From the NCBI RefSeq assembly GCF_048541825.1, contig NZ_CP183332.1:1240001-1304000 (forward strand): a stretch of DNA of 64,000 bases, given 5' to 3'. Each line of letters begins with the position of its first letter. The stretch's first letter is position 1. The notes beneath the pieces are model-generated. The model was not told the DNA's origin, searched no databases, and saw only the letters and a list, made by a program, of their open reading frames with translations. Position numbers and translations under genes: made by a program. Source of the DNA: Caulobacter sp048541825 (GTDB lineage Bacteria; Pseudomonadota; Alphaproteobacteria; Caulobacterales; Caulobacteraceae). Shown in pieces: positions 42,494 to 51,103 of this stretch.

Positions 42494-43198
42494 ATGCGCC
42501 GCCTCATCGAGTTCGTGACCAATATGGACGCCCGCGCCTGGCGCACGGTGGCGGTGTCCTTCGTGCTGTTTGGCGGTGTGGGGATCGTCTTCCTGTTCGG
42601 CGCCCAGTTTCTGGGATTCAACGGCGAGGCGACGGTGGAGCATTGGCTGGGCGCCGCCAGCGGCCCATGGGCGCTGCCGGCGGCCGTTGGCGCTTTCGCC
42701 CTGATGGCCTTTCTGGGCGTGCCGCAGTTCGTGCTGATTGCCGCAGCGGTGGTCGCCTTTGGCCCGTGGACGGGTTTTTTCTACAGTTGGGTTGGCACCC
42801 TGGTGTCGTCGCTGGTCGGCTTCTGGCTGGGACGGGCGTTCGGGGCCAAGGTGTTGCGCGATTTCGCGGGCGACGGCGTGGCCAAGTTCATGCGGCTGAT
42901 CGGCAAGAACGGCTTCCTGGCCAGCCTGATCGTGCGGATGGTGCCCTCTGCCCCCTTCATCGTCGTCAACATGGCCGCCGGCGTAACGCCGATGAAGCTG
43001 CGCGATTTTGCGGCTGGCACAGCTATCGGCATCATCCCCAAGATCGCCCTGACCGCCTTTGCCGGCAACTCCATCGTCCAGGCCATGCGCGGCGGCGGCA
43101 CGCAGCACATTGTCCTGTTGGCTATCGCCGTGGCTGTCTGGATCGCTGCGGGTCTTGTCGCCCGCGCCTGGCTCAAGAAGCGCGAGGCGGCTGACTAG
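42494..43198 (+). CDS. TVP38/TMEM64-family (DedA-like) membrane protein
   Basis: A 234-residue polytopic membrane protein. The start at 42494 is preferred because AGGAGA lies six bases upstream; an ATG at 42452 has none. The SNARE-associated/VTT-type features are MAFLGVPQFVLIAAAVVAFGPWTG and the loop FYSWVGTLVSSLVGFWLGRAFG, followed by RMVPSAPFIVVNMAAG. Such proteins are proposed lipid scramblases or transporters. The 3' end overlaps the convergent TetR gene by 26 bases. Confidence 0.87.
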   Translation: MRRLIEFVTNMDARAWRTVAVSFVLFGGVGIVFLFGAQFLGFNGEATVEHWLGAASGPWALPAAVGAFALMAFLGVPQFVLIAAAVVAFGPWTGFFYSWVGTLVSSLVGFWLGRAFGAKVLRDFAGDGVAKFMRLIGKNGFLASLIVRMVPSAPFIVVNMAAGVTPMKLRDFAAGTAIGIIPKIALTAFAGNSIVQAMRGGGTQHIVLLAIAVAVWIAAGLVARAWLKKREAAD

Positions 43199-43862
43199 CC
43201 AGGGTGGCGGGTTCCGGTGCGTCCGGCAGACCCAGGGCGTCGCGCGTTGCTGTCCGCCATGCGCGGACCATCTGGCCAAACCACCCGATGCGCGCCGCGT
43301 CGGTCATGCCGTCGCTGCGCTCGATCCCGGCGACCCAGGCCTGGATGAGGAAGGGCAGAAAGGTTCGCGCCGCGTGGGCGCAGGCGGCTTTCAGGTCCTC
43401 GGAGGCTTCGGGCGGCGGGGCCACGAACGGTTCAGTCAGGCCTGCGAGAAGAGCATCGCAGGCGGTCGCCCAGGGCAGGGTCTCGGGACCGCCGCGCGCC
43501 TCACGCAACAGCAGCAAAAACAGGGAAGGGTGGGCCCGGCCCATCTCGATCAACGCCGCCATGCCCGACCCATAGCCGCCCCAGGGTTGGGCGGCGGCGG
43601 CCTCGATCTCGAGCAGGATCTCGCTGAACAGGGCGTCGATCAGCGCCTGACGCGAGGGATAGAGCCGGTAGATCAGGATCTTCGCCATGCACACCCGATC
43701 GGCGATGTCCTGCATCGTCGCGGCGTGAAGGCCTTTTTCGGCGAACACCATCACGGCCGCGTCAAGCACGGCCTGGGCGCGCGCGTCGCGATCGACCCTG
43801 GGCTTGGGCTGACCGGGACGCCCCCGTGGCGTAGGTGTTCGGGCCTGGTTTGCTACCATCAT
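43173..43862 (-). CDS. TetR-family transcriptional regulator
   Basis: A 229-residue repressor-type protein. The N-terminal HTH is in residues 25-75: ARAQAVLDAAVMVFAEKGLHAATMQDIADRV, with recognition helix CMAKILIYRLYPSRQALIDALF. The remainder is helical and would bind a ligand. A perfect 18-bp palindrome lies 18 bases upstream, between this gene and the divergent alkyl sulfatase, so it most likely represses that gene and itself. Confidence 0.92.
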   Translation of the reverse strand: MMVANQARTPTPRGRPGQPKPRVDRDARAQAVLDAAVMVFAEKGLHAATMQDIADRVCMAKILIYRLYPSRQALIDALFSEILLEIEAAAAQPWGGYGSGMAALIEMGRAHPSLFLLLLREARGGPETLPWATACDALLAGLTEPFVAPPPEASEDLKAACAHAARTFLPFLIQAWVAGIERSDGMTDAARIGWFGQMVRAWRTATRDALGLPDAPEPATLASQPPRAS

Positions 43863-43880
43863 CTTCGGTGATATGTAGAA

Positions 43881-43898
43881 TGAAACTATGAAGTTTCA
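43881..43898. promoter_or_regulatory. Predicted TetR operator palindrome
   Basis: TGAAACTATGAAGTTTCA is an inverted repeat with perfect 7-bp arms (TGAAACT/AGTTTCA) and a four-base centre. It sits 18 bases from the TetR gene start and 22 bases before the chosen alkyl sulfatase start, the usual position for a divergent autorepressor operator. It also covers an in-frame ATG at 43888, which argues against translation starting there. Confidence 0.7.
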
Positions 43899-43920
43899 AA
43901 TACAAAACGGGGAAGATTCG

Positions 43921-45894
43921 ATGTCGGAACTCAGGCTTGACCGTAAGGTGGCGCTTGTCGTGTCGGCTGTTTCGCTTTTCGCGATTCCGTTGGCCGTTCA
44001 CGCGGGTGAATCGGCTTCGGCGCCGACCATCGAGCGCCACAAGGCTGTTGCCCAGGCGTTGCCGTTTTCCGACCGTCAGGACTTCGAGTTCGCCGATCGC
44101 GGCTTTCTGGGCACGCGAGCCGACCCGCTGATCAAGCGCGCCGACGGCCAGGTGGCCTGGAACCTGGCGGCCTATGATTTCCTCAAGGGCGAGCCGCCCG
44201 CCACGGTGAACCCCAGCCTCTGGCGTCAGGCCCAGCTGCTGTCGCGTCATGGCCTCTTTCAGGTTTCGGACCGGGTCTGGCAGGTGAGGGGCTTTGACGT
44301 CTCCAACATCACCTTCATCAAGGGTGACAGCGGCTGGGTGGTTGTCGATCCGCTGACGACGGCGGAGACCGCCCGGGCGGCGTTTGATCTGGTGACGGAG
44401 AAGCTGGGAGCGCTGCCGATCCGGGCGGTGATCTACACCCACAGCCACAGCGATCATTTCGGCGGCGTTCGCGGGATTGTCGACGAGAAGGACGTCAAGG
44501 CCGGCAAGGTGGCGATCATCGCGCCAGAGGGCTTCATGAAGGAAGTGGTCAGCGAGAACGTTCTGGCCGGCAACGCCATGAGCCGCAGGGCCCAGTTCCA
44601 GTTCGGCCTGATGCTGCCGCCTGGTGTCGAGGGACAGGTCAGTTCGGGCATCGGCCAGGGTATCGCCAAGGGCACGATCACCCTGATCCCACCCACTCAG
44701 ATCATCAATCATACCGGCCAGGAACTGGTTCTGGATGGCGTGAAGGTGCGTTTCCAGTACACGCCCAACACCGAAGCTCCGGCCGAGATGAACTTCTATC
44801 TGCCCGATTTGCGCATTCTCGACATGGCCGAGAACGTCAATCCCTCGATGCACAACGTGCTGACCCCGCGTGGGGCGCTGGTGCGCGACAGCAAGGCCTG
44901 GGCCGACTATCTGACCGAGTCGATCCGGCTGTTCGCCGATGGCTCTGACCTGATGATCACCAGCCACGGTTGGCCGCGCTTTGGCCAGGAGACGGTCAAG
45001 ACCGTGCTGGCCGAGCATCGCGACACCTACAAGTATCTGCACGACCAGTCGGTTCGGCTGCTGAATCACGGTTTGACCGGTGACGAGATCGCCGCCCAGA
45101 TCGCGCTGCCGCCCAGCCTGGCCAGGAACTGGTACAATCGCGGCTACTACGGCAGCATGAGCTTCAACAGCCGGGCGGTCTATCAGCGCTATATGGGCTG
45201 GTACGACGCCAATCCCGCCCACCTGGCCCCGGCGCCGCCCGCCGAAACCGGCAAGCGCTATGTCGCGGCCATGGGCGGGGCCGAAAAGGTCATGGCCTTG
45301 GCCGCCGAGGCCGCCAAGGCGGGCGACTATGCCTGGTCCGCCAGCCTGCTGAACCATGTCGTGATGAGCGACGAGAGCCAAAAGGCTGCCCGGGCGCAAC
45401 TCGCGGACACCTATGAGCAGCTCGGCTACCAGACCGAGAACGCTATCTGGCGGAACATGTACCTGACGGCGACCGACGAGCTCAGGGGCGGCGTGCGCAA
45501 GGTCCCGACCTCGATGGCCTCGCTCGACATGCTGCAGGGGCTGGAAAGCCAGATGATCTTCGACGTCCTGGCCATCCGGCTGAACGCCGAGAAGGTCGGC
45601 GATGCGCGTCTCAAGTTGGCTTTCGTCTTTCCTGAGCGCAACGAGAGGTTCCTGGTCGAGGTTCGCAACCGGGTCCTGGTGGCTCAGCCGCTCGTTGCGG
45701 GCGAGGCGGTCGACGCCACCCTGACGGTGGCCCGTCCAGTGTTCCTCGACTCGCTGTTCCGAGGGACACCCCTGCTGCCCAAGATCCTGACCGGGGAGGT
45801 CAAACTCCAGGGTGATCGGGCCGCCCTAGGGCGACTGTCGGGGTGGTTTGACGCCTTTCCGAACGATTTTCCGATCGTGACGCGCCTCAAATAG
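43921..45894 (+). CDS. Secreted alkyl sulfatase (SdsA1-type metallo-beta-lactamase fold)
   Basis: Hydrolyses alkyl sulfate surfactants such as SDS to fatty alcohol and sulfate. The start at 43921 has GGGGAAG upstream and gives a signal sequence (VALVVSAVSLFAIPLAVHAG) with cleavage near residue 30; an earlier in-frame ATG at 43888 falls in the operator. The 657-residue protein has THSHSDHFGG (T173 to H179 carry the zinc ligands), AENVNPSMHNVLTPRGA, a helical middle dimerisation region and a C-terminal SCP2-like domain (RLNAEKVGDARLKLAFVFP). The divergent TetR gene is its probable repressor. Confidence 0.93.
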   Translation: MSELRLDRKVALVVSAVSLFAIPLAVHAGESASAPTIERHKAVAQALPFSDRQDFEFADRGFLGTRADPLIKRADGQVAWNLAAYDFLKGEPPATVNPSLWRQAQLLSRHGLFQVSDRVWQVRGFDVSNITFIKGDSGWVVVDPLTTAETARAAFDLVTEKLGALPIRAVIYTHSHSDHFGGVRGIVDEKDVKAGKVAIIAPEGFMKEVVSENVLAGNAMSRRAQFQFGLMLPPGVEGQVSSGIGQGIAKGTITLIPPTQIINHTGQELVLDGVKVRFQYTPNTEAPAEMNFYLPDLRILDMAENVNPSMHNVLTPRGALVRDSKAWADYLTESIRLFADGSDLMITSHGWPRFGQETVKTVLAEHRDTYKYLHDQSVRLLNHGLTGDEIAAQIALPPSLARNWYNRGYYGSMSFNSRAVYQRYMGWYDANPAHLAPAPPAETGKRYVAAMGGAEKVMALAAEAAKAGDYAWSASLLNHVVMSDESQKAARAQLADTYEQLGYQTENAIWRNMYLTATDELRGGVRKVPTSMASLDMLQGLESQMIFDVLAIRLNAEKVGDARLKLAFVFPERNERFLVEVRNRVLVAQPLVAGEAVDATLTVARPVFLDSLFRGTPLLPKILTGEVKLQGDRAALGRLSGWFDAFPNDFPIVTRLK

Positions 45895-45989
45895 TTTGGT
45901 GCGCGGATAGAAGTTGCGCAGCGTGCGGCCAATAGCGCTTCAGGCGCAAAATGCTTGCTGCAATTGGGGGCGATGTGTAGAAAGTAAGC

Positions 45990-46046
45990 ATGAACGTCGC
46001 GCGCACCCTGCTTCTGCTTCGGCTTACCAGCCCCTGGGCGCTCTAG
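45990..46046 (+). CDS. Leucine-rich leader peptide of leuA
   Basis: A short frame of 18 codons, MNVARTLLLLRLTSPWAL, lies 85 bases before leuA. Six of its 18 residues are Leu, four in a row (CTG-CTT-CTG-CTT). This is the design of a regulatory leader peptide whose translation stalls when charged tRNA-Leu is scarce. It ends directly at a hairpin (46047-46066), the expected partner in attenuation. Confidence 0.8.
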   Translation: MNVARTLLLLRLTSPWAL

Positions 46047-46066
46047 GGTCACGCATCGTCGTGACC
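46005..46066 (+). promoter_or_regulatory. Leu attenuator: hairpin and alternative pairing
   Basis: A perfect 7-bp stem GGTCACG/CGTGACC with a six-base loop spans 46047-46066, just after the leader stop. ACCCT (46005-46009), which covers the first Leu codons, can pair instead with AGGGT (46045-46049), which overlaps the hairpin's 5' arm. A ribosome stalled at the Leu codons would block the alternative pair and favour the hairpin. No T-run follows, so the effect may be on leuA translation or on Rho rather than intrinsic termination. Confidence 0.5.
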
Positions 46067-46131
46067 GGGCGCGCAGGGGATGATTTACCCGCAGCCGCCC
46101 CGCACGCAGACACCTTCCGACGAGTAATCAA

Positions 46132-47706
46132 ATGACCTCCGTAGCTAATGGCGCTTTCGACAAGCGCGATAACGTCGTGATCTTCGACACCACCATGCGC
46201 GACGGCGAGCAGTCGCCCGGCGCCTCGATGTCGCATGACGAGAAGCTGGAACTGGCCAAGATCCTCGAGGAGATGGGCGTCGACGTCATCGAGGCCGGCT
46301 TCCCGATCGCGTCCAACGGCGATTTCGAGGCGGTCCGCGAGATCTCCAAGATCGTCAAGAACAGCACCATCGCCGGCCTGTGCCGCGCGCATCAGGTCGA
46401 TATCGACCGCTGCGCCGAAGCGCTGAAGCCCGCCGCCCGCGGCCGGATCCACGTGGTCATCGCCACCAGCGACCTGCACATGAAGCACAAGTTGCAGATG
46501 GAGCCGGACGCCGTCATCGACGTGATCGCCCGCTCGGTGACCCACGCCCGCAACCTGCGCGACGACGTCGAATGGTCGGCCGAGGACGCCACCCGCAGCG
46601 AGCGCCAGTTCCTGCGCCGCGCCATCGAGACCGCCATCAAGGCCGGCGCGACGACGATCAACCTGCCCGACACCGTCGGCTACACCTATCCGTCGGAATA
46701 TGCCGACCTGTTCAGTTGGATGACCCAGAACGTCGAGGGCGCCGACAAGGTCATCTTCTCGACCCACTGCCACAACGACCTGGGCCTGGCCGTGGCCAAC
46801 AGCCTGGCCGGCGTGCAGGGCGGCGCGCGCCAGATCGAGTGCGCGATCAACGGTCTGGGCGAGCGCGCCGGCAACGCGGCGCTGGAAGAGATCGTCATGG
46901 CCCTGAAGGTGCGCGGCGACAAGCTGCCCTACGAGACCAAGATCGACACCACCCACATCACCCGCGCCAGCCGCTATGTCTCGGCCATCACCGGTTTCCC
47001 GGTGCAGTACAACAAGGCCATCGTCGGCAAGAACGCCTTCGCGCATGAGAGCGGCATCCACCAGGACGGGATGCTGAAGAACCGCGAGACCTACGAGATC
47101 ATGACGCCGGAATCGGTCGGCCAGGCGCCGTCCAGCCTGGTCATGGGCAAGCACTCGGGCAGCCATGCCTTCCGCGCCAAGCTGAAGGACCTGGGCTACG
47201 AGCTGGGCCAGAACGCCCTGAAGGAAGCCTTCGGCCGTTTCAAGGATCTGGCCGACCGCAAGAAGCACGTCTATGACGACGACATCATCGCCCTGGTCGA
47301 CGACGCCCTGGCGCGCGGCTCGGAAAAGATCCGGGTGTTGCACCTGCGCGTGGTGGCCGGCACCGAAGGCCAGTCGGCCGAACTGACCCTGGATGTCGAC
47401 GGCCAGGAGCGTCACGCAGAAGCGACCGGCGATGGTCCCGTCGACGCCGTCTTCAACGCGATCCACAAGATCGTGCCGCACAGCGCCGCCCTGCGCCTGT
47501 TCCAGGTGCATGCGGTCACCGAAGGCACCGACGCCCAGGCCCAGGTTTCGGTGCGTCTGGAAGAGGATGGCCGCATCGCCACCGGCCAGGCTGCCGACAC
47601 CGACACGCTCACGGCCTCTGCAAAGGCCTATGTGAACGCGCTCAACAACCTCTTCGCCCGCAAGGAAAAGGGCCGCCCGGAAGCGGCCATCGCCAGCGGC
47701 TTCTAG
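46132..47706 (+). CDS. leuA: 2-isopropylmalate synthase
   Basis: First enzyme of leucine synthesis: condenses acetyl-CoA with 2-ketoisovalerate. The 524-residue protein has the HMGL-like TIM-barrel motifs FDTTMRDGEQSPGASMSHDE near residue 20 and STHCHNDLGLAVANSLAGV near 210 (metal His pair), then HESGIHQDGMLKNRETYEI near 305. The C-terminal LeuA dimer domain (VVAGTEGQSAELTLDVDG) for leucine feedback is present. A Leu-rich leader peptide and hairpin precede it, so both feedback inhibition and attenuation are expected. Confidence 0.97.
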   Translation: MTSVANGAFDKRDNVVIFDTTMRDGEQSPGASMSHDEKLELAKILEEMGVDVIEAGFPIASNGDFEAVREISKIVKNSTIAGLCRAHQVDIDRCAEALKPAARGRIHVVIATSDLHMKHKLQMEPDAVIDVIARSVTHARNLRDDVEWSAEDATRSERQFLRRAIETAIKAGATTINLPDTVGYTYPSEYADLFSWMTQNVEGADKVIFSTHCHNDLGLAVANSLAGVQGGARQIECAINGLGERAGNAALEEIVMALKVRGDKLPYETKIDTTHITRASRYVSAITGFPVQYNKAIVGKNAFAHESGIHQDGMLKNRETYEIMTPESVGQAPSSLVMGKHSGSHAFRAKLKDLGYELGQNALKEAFGRFKDLADRKKHVYDDDIIALVDDALARGSEKIRVLHLRVVAGTEGQSAELTLDVDGQERHAEATGDGPVDAVFNAIHKIVPHSAALRLFQVHAVTEGTDAQAQVSVRLEEDGRIATGQAADTDTLTASAKAYVNALNNLFARKEKGRPEAAIASGF

Positions 47707-47743
47707 CGCGGTCTTCCTGCTCCCCTTGGGGGAGAGGATACTC

Positions 47744-48622
47744 ATGATCTGGATTCCCATCACTATCGGCGCGGCGGCCTTGCAGGTCGCCCGCAACGCC
47801 GCCCAGCGCTCCGTCATGGGCGGGGCGGGGCCGTGGGGCGCAACCCTGGTGCGGTTCCTGTTTGGGCTGCCCTTCGCCACCGTGTTCGCGGCCATCGCCT
47901 GGTGGGCCACGCCGGGCGCGCAGGCCCATCCCACGACCTGGTTCTGGCTGGCCTGCGCGGCGGGGGCGGGCCTGCAGATCGCCGCCACGGCCGCTTTGCT
48001 GACCGCCATGCATCGCTCGACCTTCGCCCTGGGTACGGCCATGCAACAGAGCGGGTTGCCCTTCGCCCTGGTCTGGGGCGCGCTGCTGTTTGGCGACCAT
48101 GTCGGTATCATGGCCTGGATCGGCGGCCTGGTGGTCACCCTGGGTCTTGCGGCCCTGTCCTGGCCGAGAGGCGAGGTCGTCCTGCGTCGCGGCGCCGTTC
48201 TGGCCGGACTGGGCTCTGGCGCGATCTTCGCGCTGAGCGCCAACTGCTTTCGCCAGGCCAGCCTGGCCTTCGACCCCGGCCATCCCGTGGCCTCGGCCTT
48301 CGTCACGGTGATGATCGTCCAGGCCATCCAGACCGTGACCCTGACCAGCGTGCTGGCAGTGCGAAACCCGGCTGCTCTTGCAGCGGTGGCCGCGGCCTGG
48401 CGGCAGTCGCTGGGGGCTGGGTTCTGCGGCGCGGCGGCCTCCTGCCTGTGGTTCACGGCTATGGCCCTGAGCCCCGTGGGCCCCGTCCGGGCCGTCGGCG
48501 TGGTTGAAATGCCTATCGCCGCCCTGGCGGGGCGACGGCTGTTTTCCGAGCGTCTGACCCGTCTGCAGATCGTCGCCGGTGTGGTCACGGCGCTGGGCGT
48601 GGTCATGGCCGCGTTGGGCTAG
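47744..48622 (+). CDS. DMT-superfamily (EamA) permease
   Basis: A 292-residue integral membrane protein with about ten helices in two similar halves, the EamA drug/metabolite transporter arrangement. The start at 47744 has GGGGAGAGG upstream. Examples of helices are FLFGLPFATVFAAIAWWA and AVLAGLGSGAIFALSANCF; the second half ends GVVEMPIAALAGRRLFSE...LQIVAGVVTALGVVMAALG, typical of EamA. It follows leuA by 37 bases and might be co-transcribed; an amino-acid exporter role is possible but not shown. Confidence 0.87.
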   Translation: MIWIPITIGAAALQVARNAAQRSVMGGAGPWGATLVRFLFGLPFATVFAAIAWWATPGAQAHPTTWFWLACAAGAGLQIAATAALLTAMHRSTFALGTAMQQSGLPFALVWGALLFGDHVGIMAWIGGLVVTLGLAALSWPRGEVVLRRGAVLAGLGSGAIFALSANCFRQASLAFDPGHPVASAFVTVMIVQAIQTVTLTSVLAVRNPAALAAVAAAWRQSLGAGFCGAAASCLWFTAMALSPVGPVRAVGVVEMPIAALAGRRLFSERLTRLQIVAGVVTALGVVMAALG

Positions 48623-48964
48623 ATTTCGCCATGATTAGGCGCCTGGAGACCCTCGCCGAAAATGCCTTTGGACGACCCGCGAATAGACCTTGAAATCAAC
48701 GCTTTCGCAGGGCAAACGGGCAGCGTCGATGCGCTTCGGGGCTGTCAGGCGACGGCGCGGCCAGGGGGCGGCGCTCCCGCCCTGTCCTCGAGCGCGTAAA
48801 CCCAGATGAGACGCTGATTCCGGGGAATCATGTTGTCCTTGTCCGGTAGTGGGTTAGGTAGTGAATCGCGCATGAAGTCCGCTTCGCGCCGAGGACTGGT
48901 CCAGAGCCTGCTTTCGTCTTGAACTGCCGTGTTTTGCCCCTCTATCCCTCAGTCAGGGCTTTCA
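48623..48964. other. Gene-free promoter region of the mre operon
   Basis: These 342 bases hold no supported gene. It contains three GANTC sites (48816-48820, 48825-48829 and 48863-48867) within 52 bases, the first two forming TGATTCC-GG-GGAATCA, an inverted repeat with 7-bp arms. The position 100-150 bases before mreB suggests a promoter control region. Confidence 0.55.
48815..48867. promoter_or_regulatory. Cluster of three GANTC (CcrM) sites before mreB
   Basis: GATTC, GAATC and GAATC occur at 48816, 48825 and 48863; two of them lie inside an inverted repeat (48815-48830). In Caulobacter GANTC is methylated by CcrM, and methylation plus GcrA controls some cell-cycle promoters. The site density is suggestive, not proof of control. 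Confidence 0.4.
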
Positions 48965-50008
48965 ATGTTTTCTTCCCTCTTCGGCGTGATCTCCAACGAC
49001 ATCGCCATCGACCTCGGAACGGCCAACACCCTCATCTATATGAAGGGCAAAGGCATTGTTCTGAATGAGCCGTCGGTGGTGGCGCTTCGCAATGTCGGTG
49101 GCCGCAAGATCGTCCACGCCGTGGGAATTGAGGCCAAGCAGATGCTGGGCCGTACGCCCGGTCACATGGAAGCCATCCGTCCGATGCGCGACGGGGTCAT
49201 CGCTGACTTCGAAGTCGCCGAAGAGATGATCAAGTATTTCATCCGCAAGGTTCACAACCGCAAGGGCTTCGTGAACCCCAAGGTCATCGTCTGCGTGCCG
49301 TCGGGCGCCACCGCCGTGGAACGCCGCGCCATTAACGACAGCTGCCTGAACGCCTCGGCTCGCCGCGTCGGCCTGATCGATGAGCCGATGGCCGCCGCGA
49401 TCGGCGCCGGCCTGCCGATCCACGAGCCGACCGGCTCGATGGTCGTCGACATCGGCGGCGGCACCACCGAGGTGGCTGTGCTGTCGCTGTCGGGCATCGT
49501 CTATTCGCGCTCGGTCCGCGTCGGCGGCGACAAGATGGACGAAGCGATCATCAGCTACATGCGTCGCCACCATAACCTGCTGATCGGCGAAACGACCGCC
49601 GAGCGCATCAAGAAGGAAATCGGCACCGCCCGCGCGCCGGCCGACGGCGAAGGCCTGTCGATCGACGTCAAGGGTCGCGACCTGATGCAGGGCGTGCCGC
49701 GCGAAGTCCGCATCAGCGAAAAGCAGGCCGCCGACGCCCTGGCCGAACCGGTCGGGCAGATCGTCGAGGCCGTGAAGGTCGCCCTGGAAGCCACGCCTCC
49801 GGAACTGGCCTCCGACATTGCCGACAAGGGTATCATGCTGACCGGCGGTGGCGCTCTGCTGCGCGGCCTGGACGCCGAGATCCGCGACCATACCGGCCTG
49901 CCGGTCACCGTGGCCGATGACCCGCTTTCCTGCGTGGCCCTGGGCTGCGGCAAGGTGCTCGAACATCCCAAGTGGATGAAGGGCGTCCTGGAATCCACCC
50001 TGGCCTAG
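48965..50008 (+). CDS. mreB: Rod-shape actin homologue MreB
   Basis: Filament-forming ATPase that guides lateral cell-wall synthesis. The start at 48965 (MFSSLFGVISNDIAIDLGTAN) was preferred over an ATG 12 codons upstream because the conserved protein begins there. The 347-residue protein has the actin-fold phosphate-1 loop IAIDLGTANTLIYMKGKG, phosphate-2 VVDIGGGTTEVAVLS near 160, and the adenosine loop MLTGGGALLRGLD near 285. It is the first gene of mreB-mreC-mreD-mrdA-mrdB. Confidence 0.97.
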   Translation: MFSSLFGVISNDIAIDLGTANTLIYMKGKGIVLNEPSVVALRNVGGRKIVHAVGIEAKQMLGRTPGHMEAIRPMRDGVIADFEVAEEMIKYFIRKVHNRKGFVNPKVIVCVPSGATAVERRAINDSCLNASARRVGLIDEPMAAAIGAGLPIHEPTGSMVVDIGGGTTEVAVLSLSGIVYSRSVRVGGDKMDEAIISYMRRHHNLLIGETTAERIKKEIGTARAPADGEGLSIDVKGRDLMQGVPREVRISEKQAADALAEPVGQIVEAVKVALEATPPELASDIADKGIMLTGGGALLRGLDAEIRDHTGLPVTVADDPLSCVALGCGKVLEHPKWMKGVLESTLA

Positions 50009-50056
50009 GCCTAAGTTCCGACAAAGGCGCCGGGGCGGCGCCAGGAGAACGCGTTC

Positions 50057-51103
50057 GTGCCCTTTCGCGAAGGTCCCCTCGGCGACCTGAAAGTGCCGCT
50101 CACCTGGACCGCGGCCGTGGCGCTCATCGTCGCGGTCGTGATCGCGGTGGCGTTCCTGCTGGCTGATCGGCGCGAGACGCTGCAGGACCATGCCTATGGC
50201 GTGACCCGCCAGACGGTGGACACGGTCTCCAAGCCCGTGAGCGGCGTGATCGCCGCGCCAGGACGTTGGACGGGCCTGGGTCTCGACTTCGCGCGCAGCT
50301 ACTTTTTTACAGCGTCCGAGAATCGTCGGCTGAAGGCTGAGCTCGCCGAGATGCGCCAATGGCGTGATCGCGCGCTGGCGCTGCAGGACACCAACGATCG
50401 CTATAAGTCGCTGCTAGGCCTGAAGACTGATCCGCCGATCCCGATGGCCTCGGCCCGTGTGGTCAGTGACAGCCGTGGCCCGTTCGCCAATACCCGCCTG
50501 GCTGACGCCGGTTCGGAAAAGGGCGTTCTGGTCGGCAACCCTGTGCTGAATGAACGCGGACTTGTCGGCCGTGTGGTGGGCGTTTCGAACGGCGCCAGCC
50601 GAGTACTGCTGCTGACCGACATCGCTTCGCGCACGCCGGTGATGATTGACCGCACCAATGCCCGCGCCATCCTGACCGGCGACGGTGGTCCCAATCCCAA
50701 GCTCGAATATCTGCGCGGCGTCGACCCCATCCAGCAGGGTGACCGTGTCGTGACCTCCGGCGACGGCGGTGTGGTGCCGCGCGGCCTTCCGGTGGGCGCG
50801 GCGGTCAGGGGCCTGGACGGTCGCTGGCGCGTGGTGCTGTTCGCCGACGACGCCGCCATCGACTTTGTGCGTATCCTGCTCTTCAAGGATTTCGCCCAGC
50901 TGGCCGACGAAAAGCAGTTGCAGACCCGTAGCCTGCCGCCAGTGACGACCGAAGACCCACAGACCTCGATCCTCAGTGCGCCAGCTCCCATCAAGCCCCG
51001 TGCAACTGCGGCTCCAGGGACCTCGGGCGCAACGTCGCCGCCCAAGCCGCTGCCCCTCAAGCCTGTCGCGCCCAAGCCGGCCGTTGCAGGAGCCCCGCAA
51101 TGA
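50057..51103 (+). CDS. mreC: Rod-shape protein MreC
   Basis: Inner-membrane-anchored, mostly periplasmic partner of MreB. The GTG start at 50057 has AGGAGA upstream. The 348-residue protein has one transmembrane helix at about residues 17-36 (AVALIVAVVIAVAFLLAD), a coiled-coil region around residues 85-120 (NRRLKAELAEMRQWRDRALA), then the MreC beta domains (SARVVSDSRGPFANTRLADAG and DRVVTSGDGGVVPRGLPVG). A Pro-rich C-terminal tail follows. It overlaps mreD by four bases. Confidence 0.94.
   Translation: MPFREGPLGDLKVPLTWTAAVALIVAVVIAVAFLLADRRETLQDHAYGVTRQTVDTVSKPVSGVIAAPGRWTGLGLDFARSYFFTASENRRLKAELAEMRQWRDRALALQDTNDRYKSLLGLKTDPPIPMASARVVSDSRGPFANTRLADAGSEKGVLVGNPVLNERGLVGRVVGVSNGASRVLLLTDIASRTPVMIDRTNARAILTGDGGPNPKLEYLRGVDPIQQGDRVVTSGDGGVVPRGLPVGAAVRGLDGRWRVVLFADDAAIDFVRILLFKDFAQLADEKQLQTRSLPPVTTEDPQTSILSAPAPIKPRATAAPGTSGATSPPKPLPLKPVAPKPAVAGAPQ

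Noticed and set aside
46024..48606. Long antisense open frame across leuA and the permease gene
   Set aside because: Overlaps the clear leuA and EamA genes on the other strand and has shadow-type composition.
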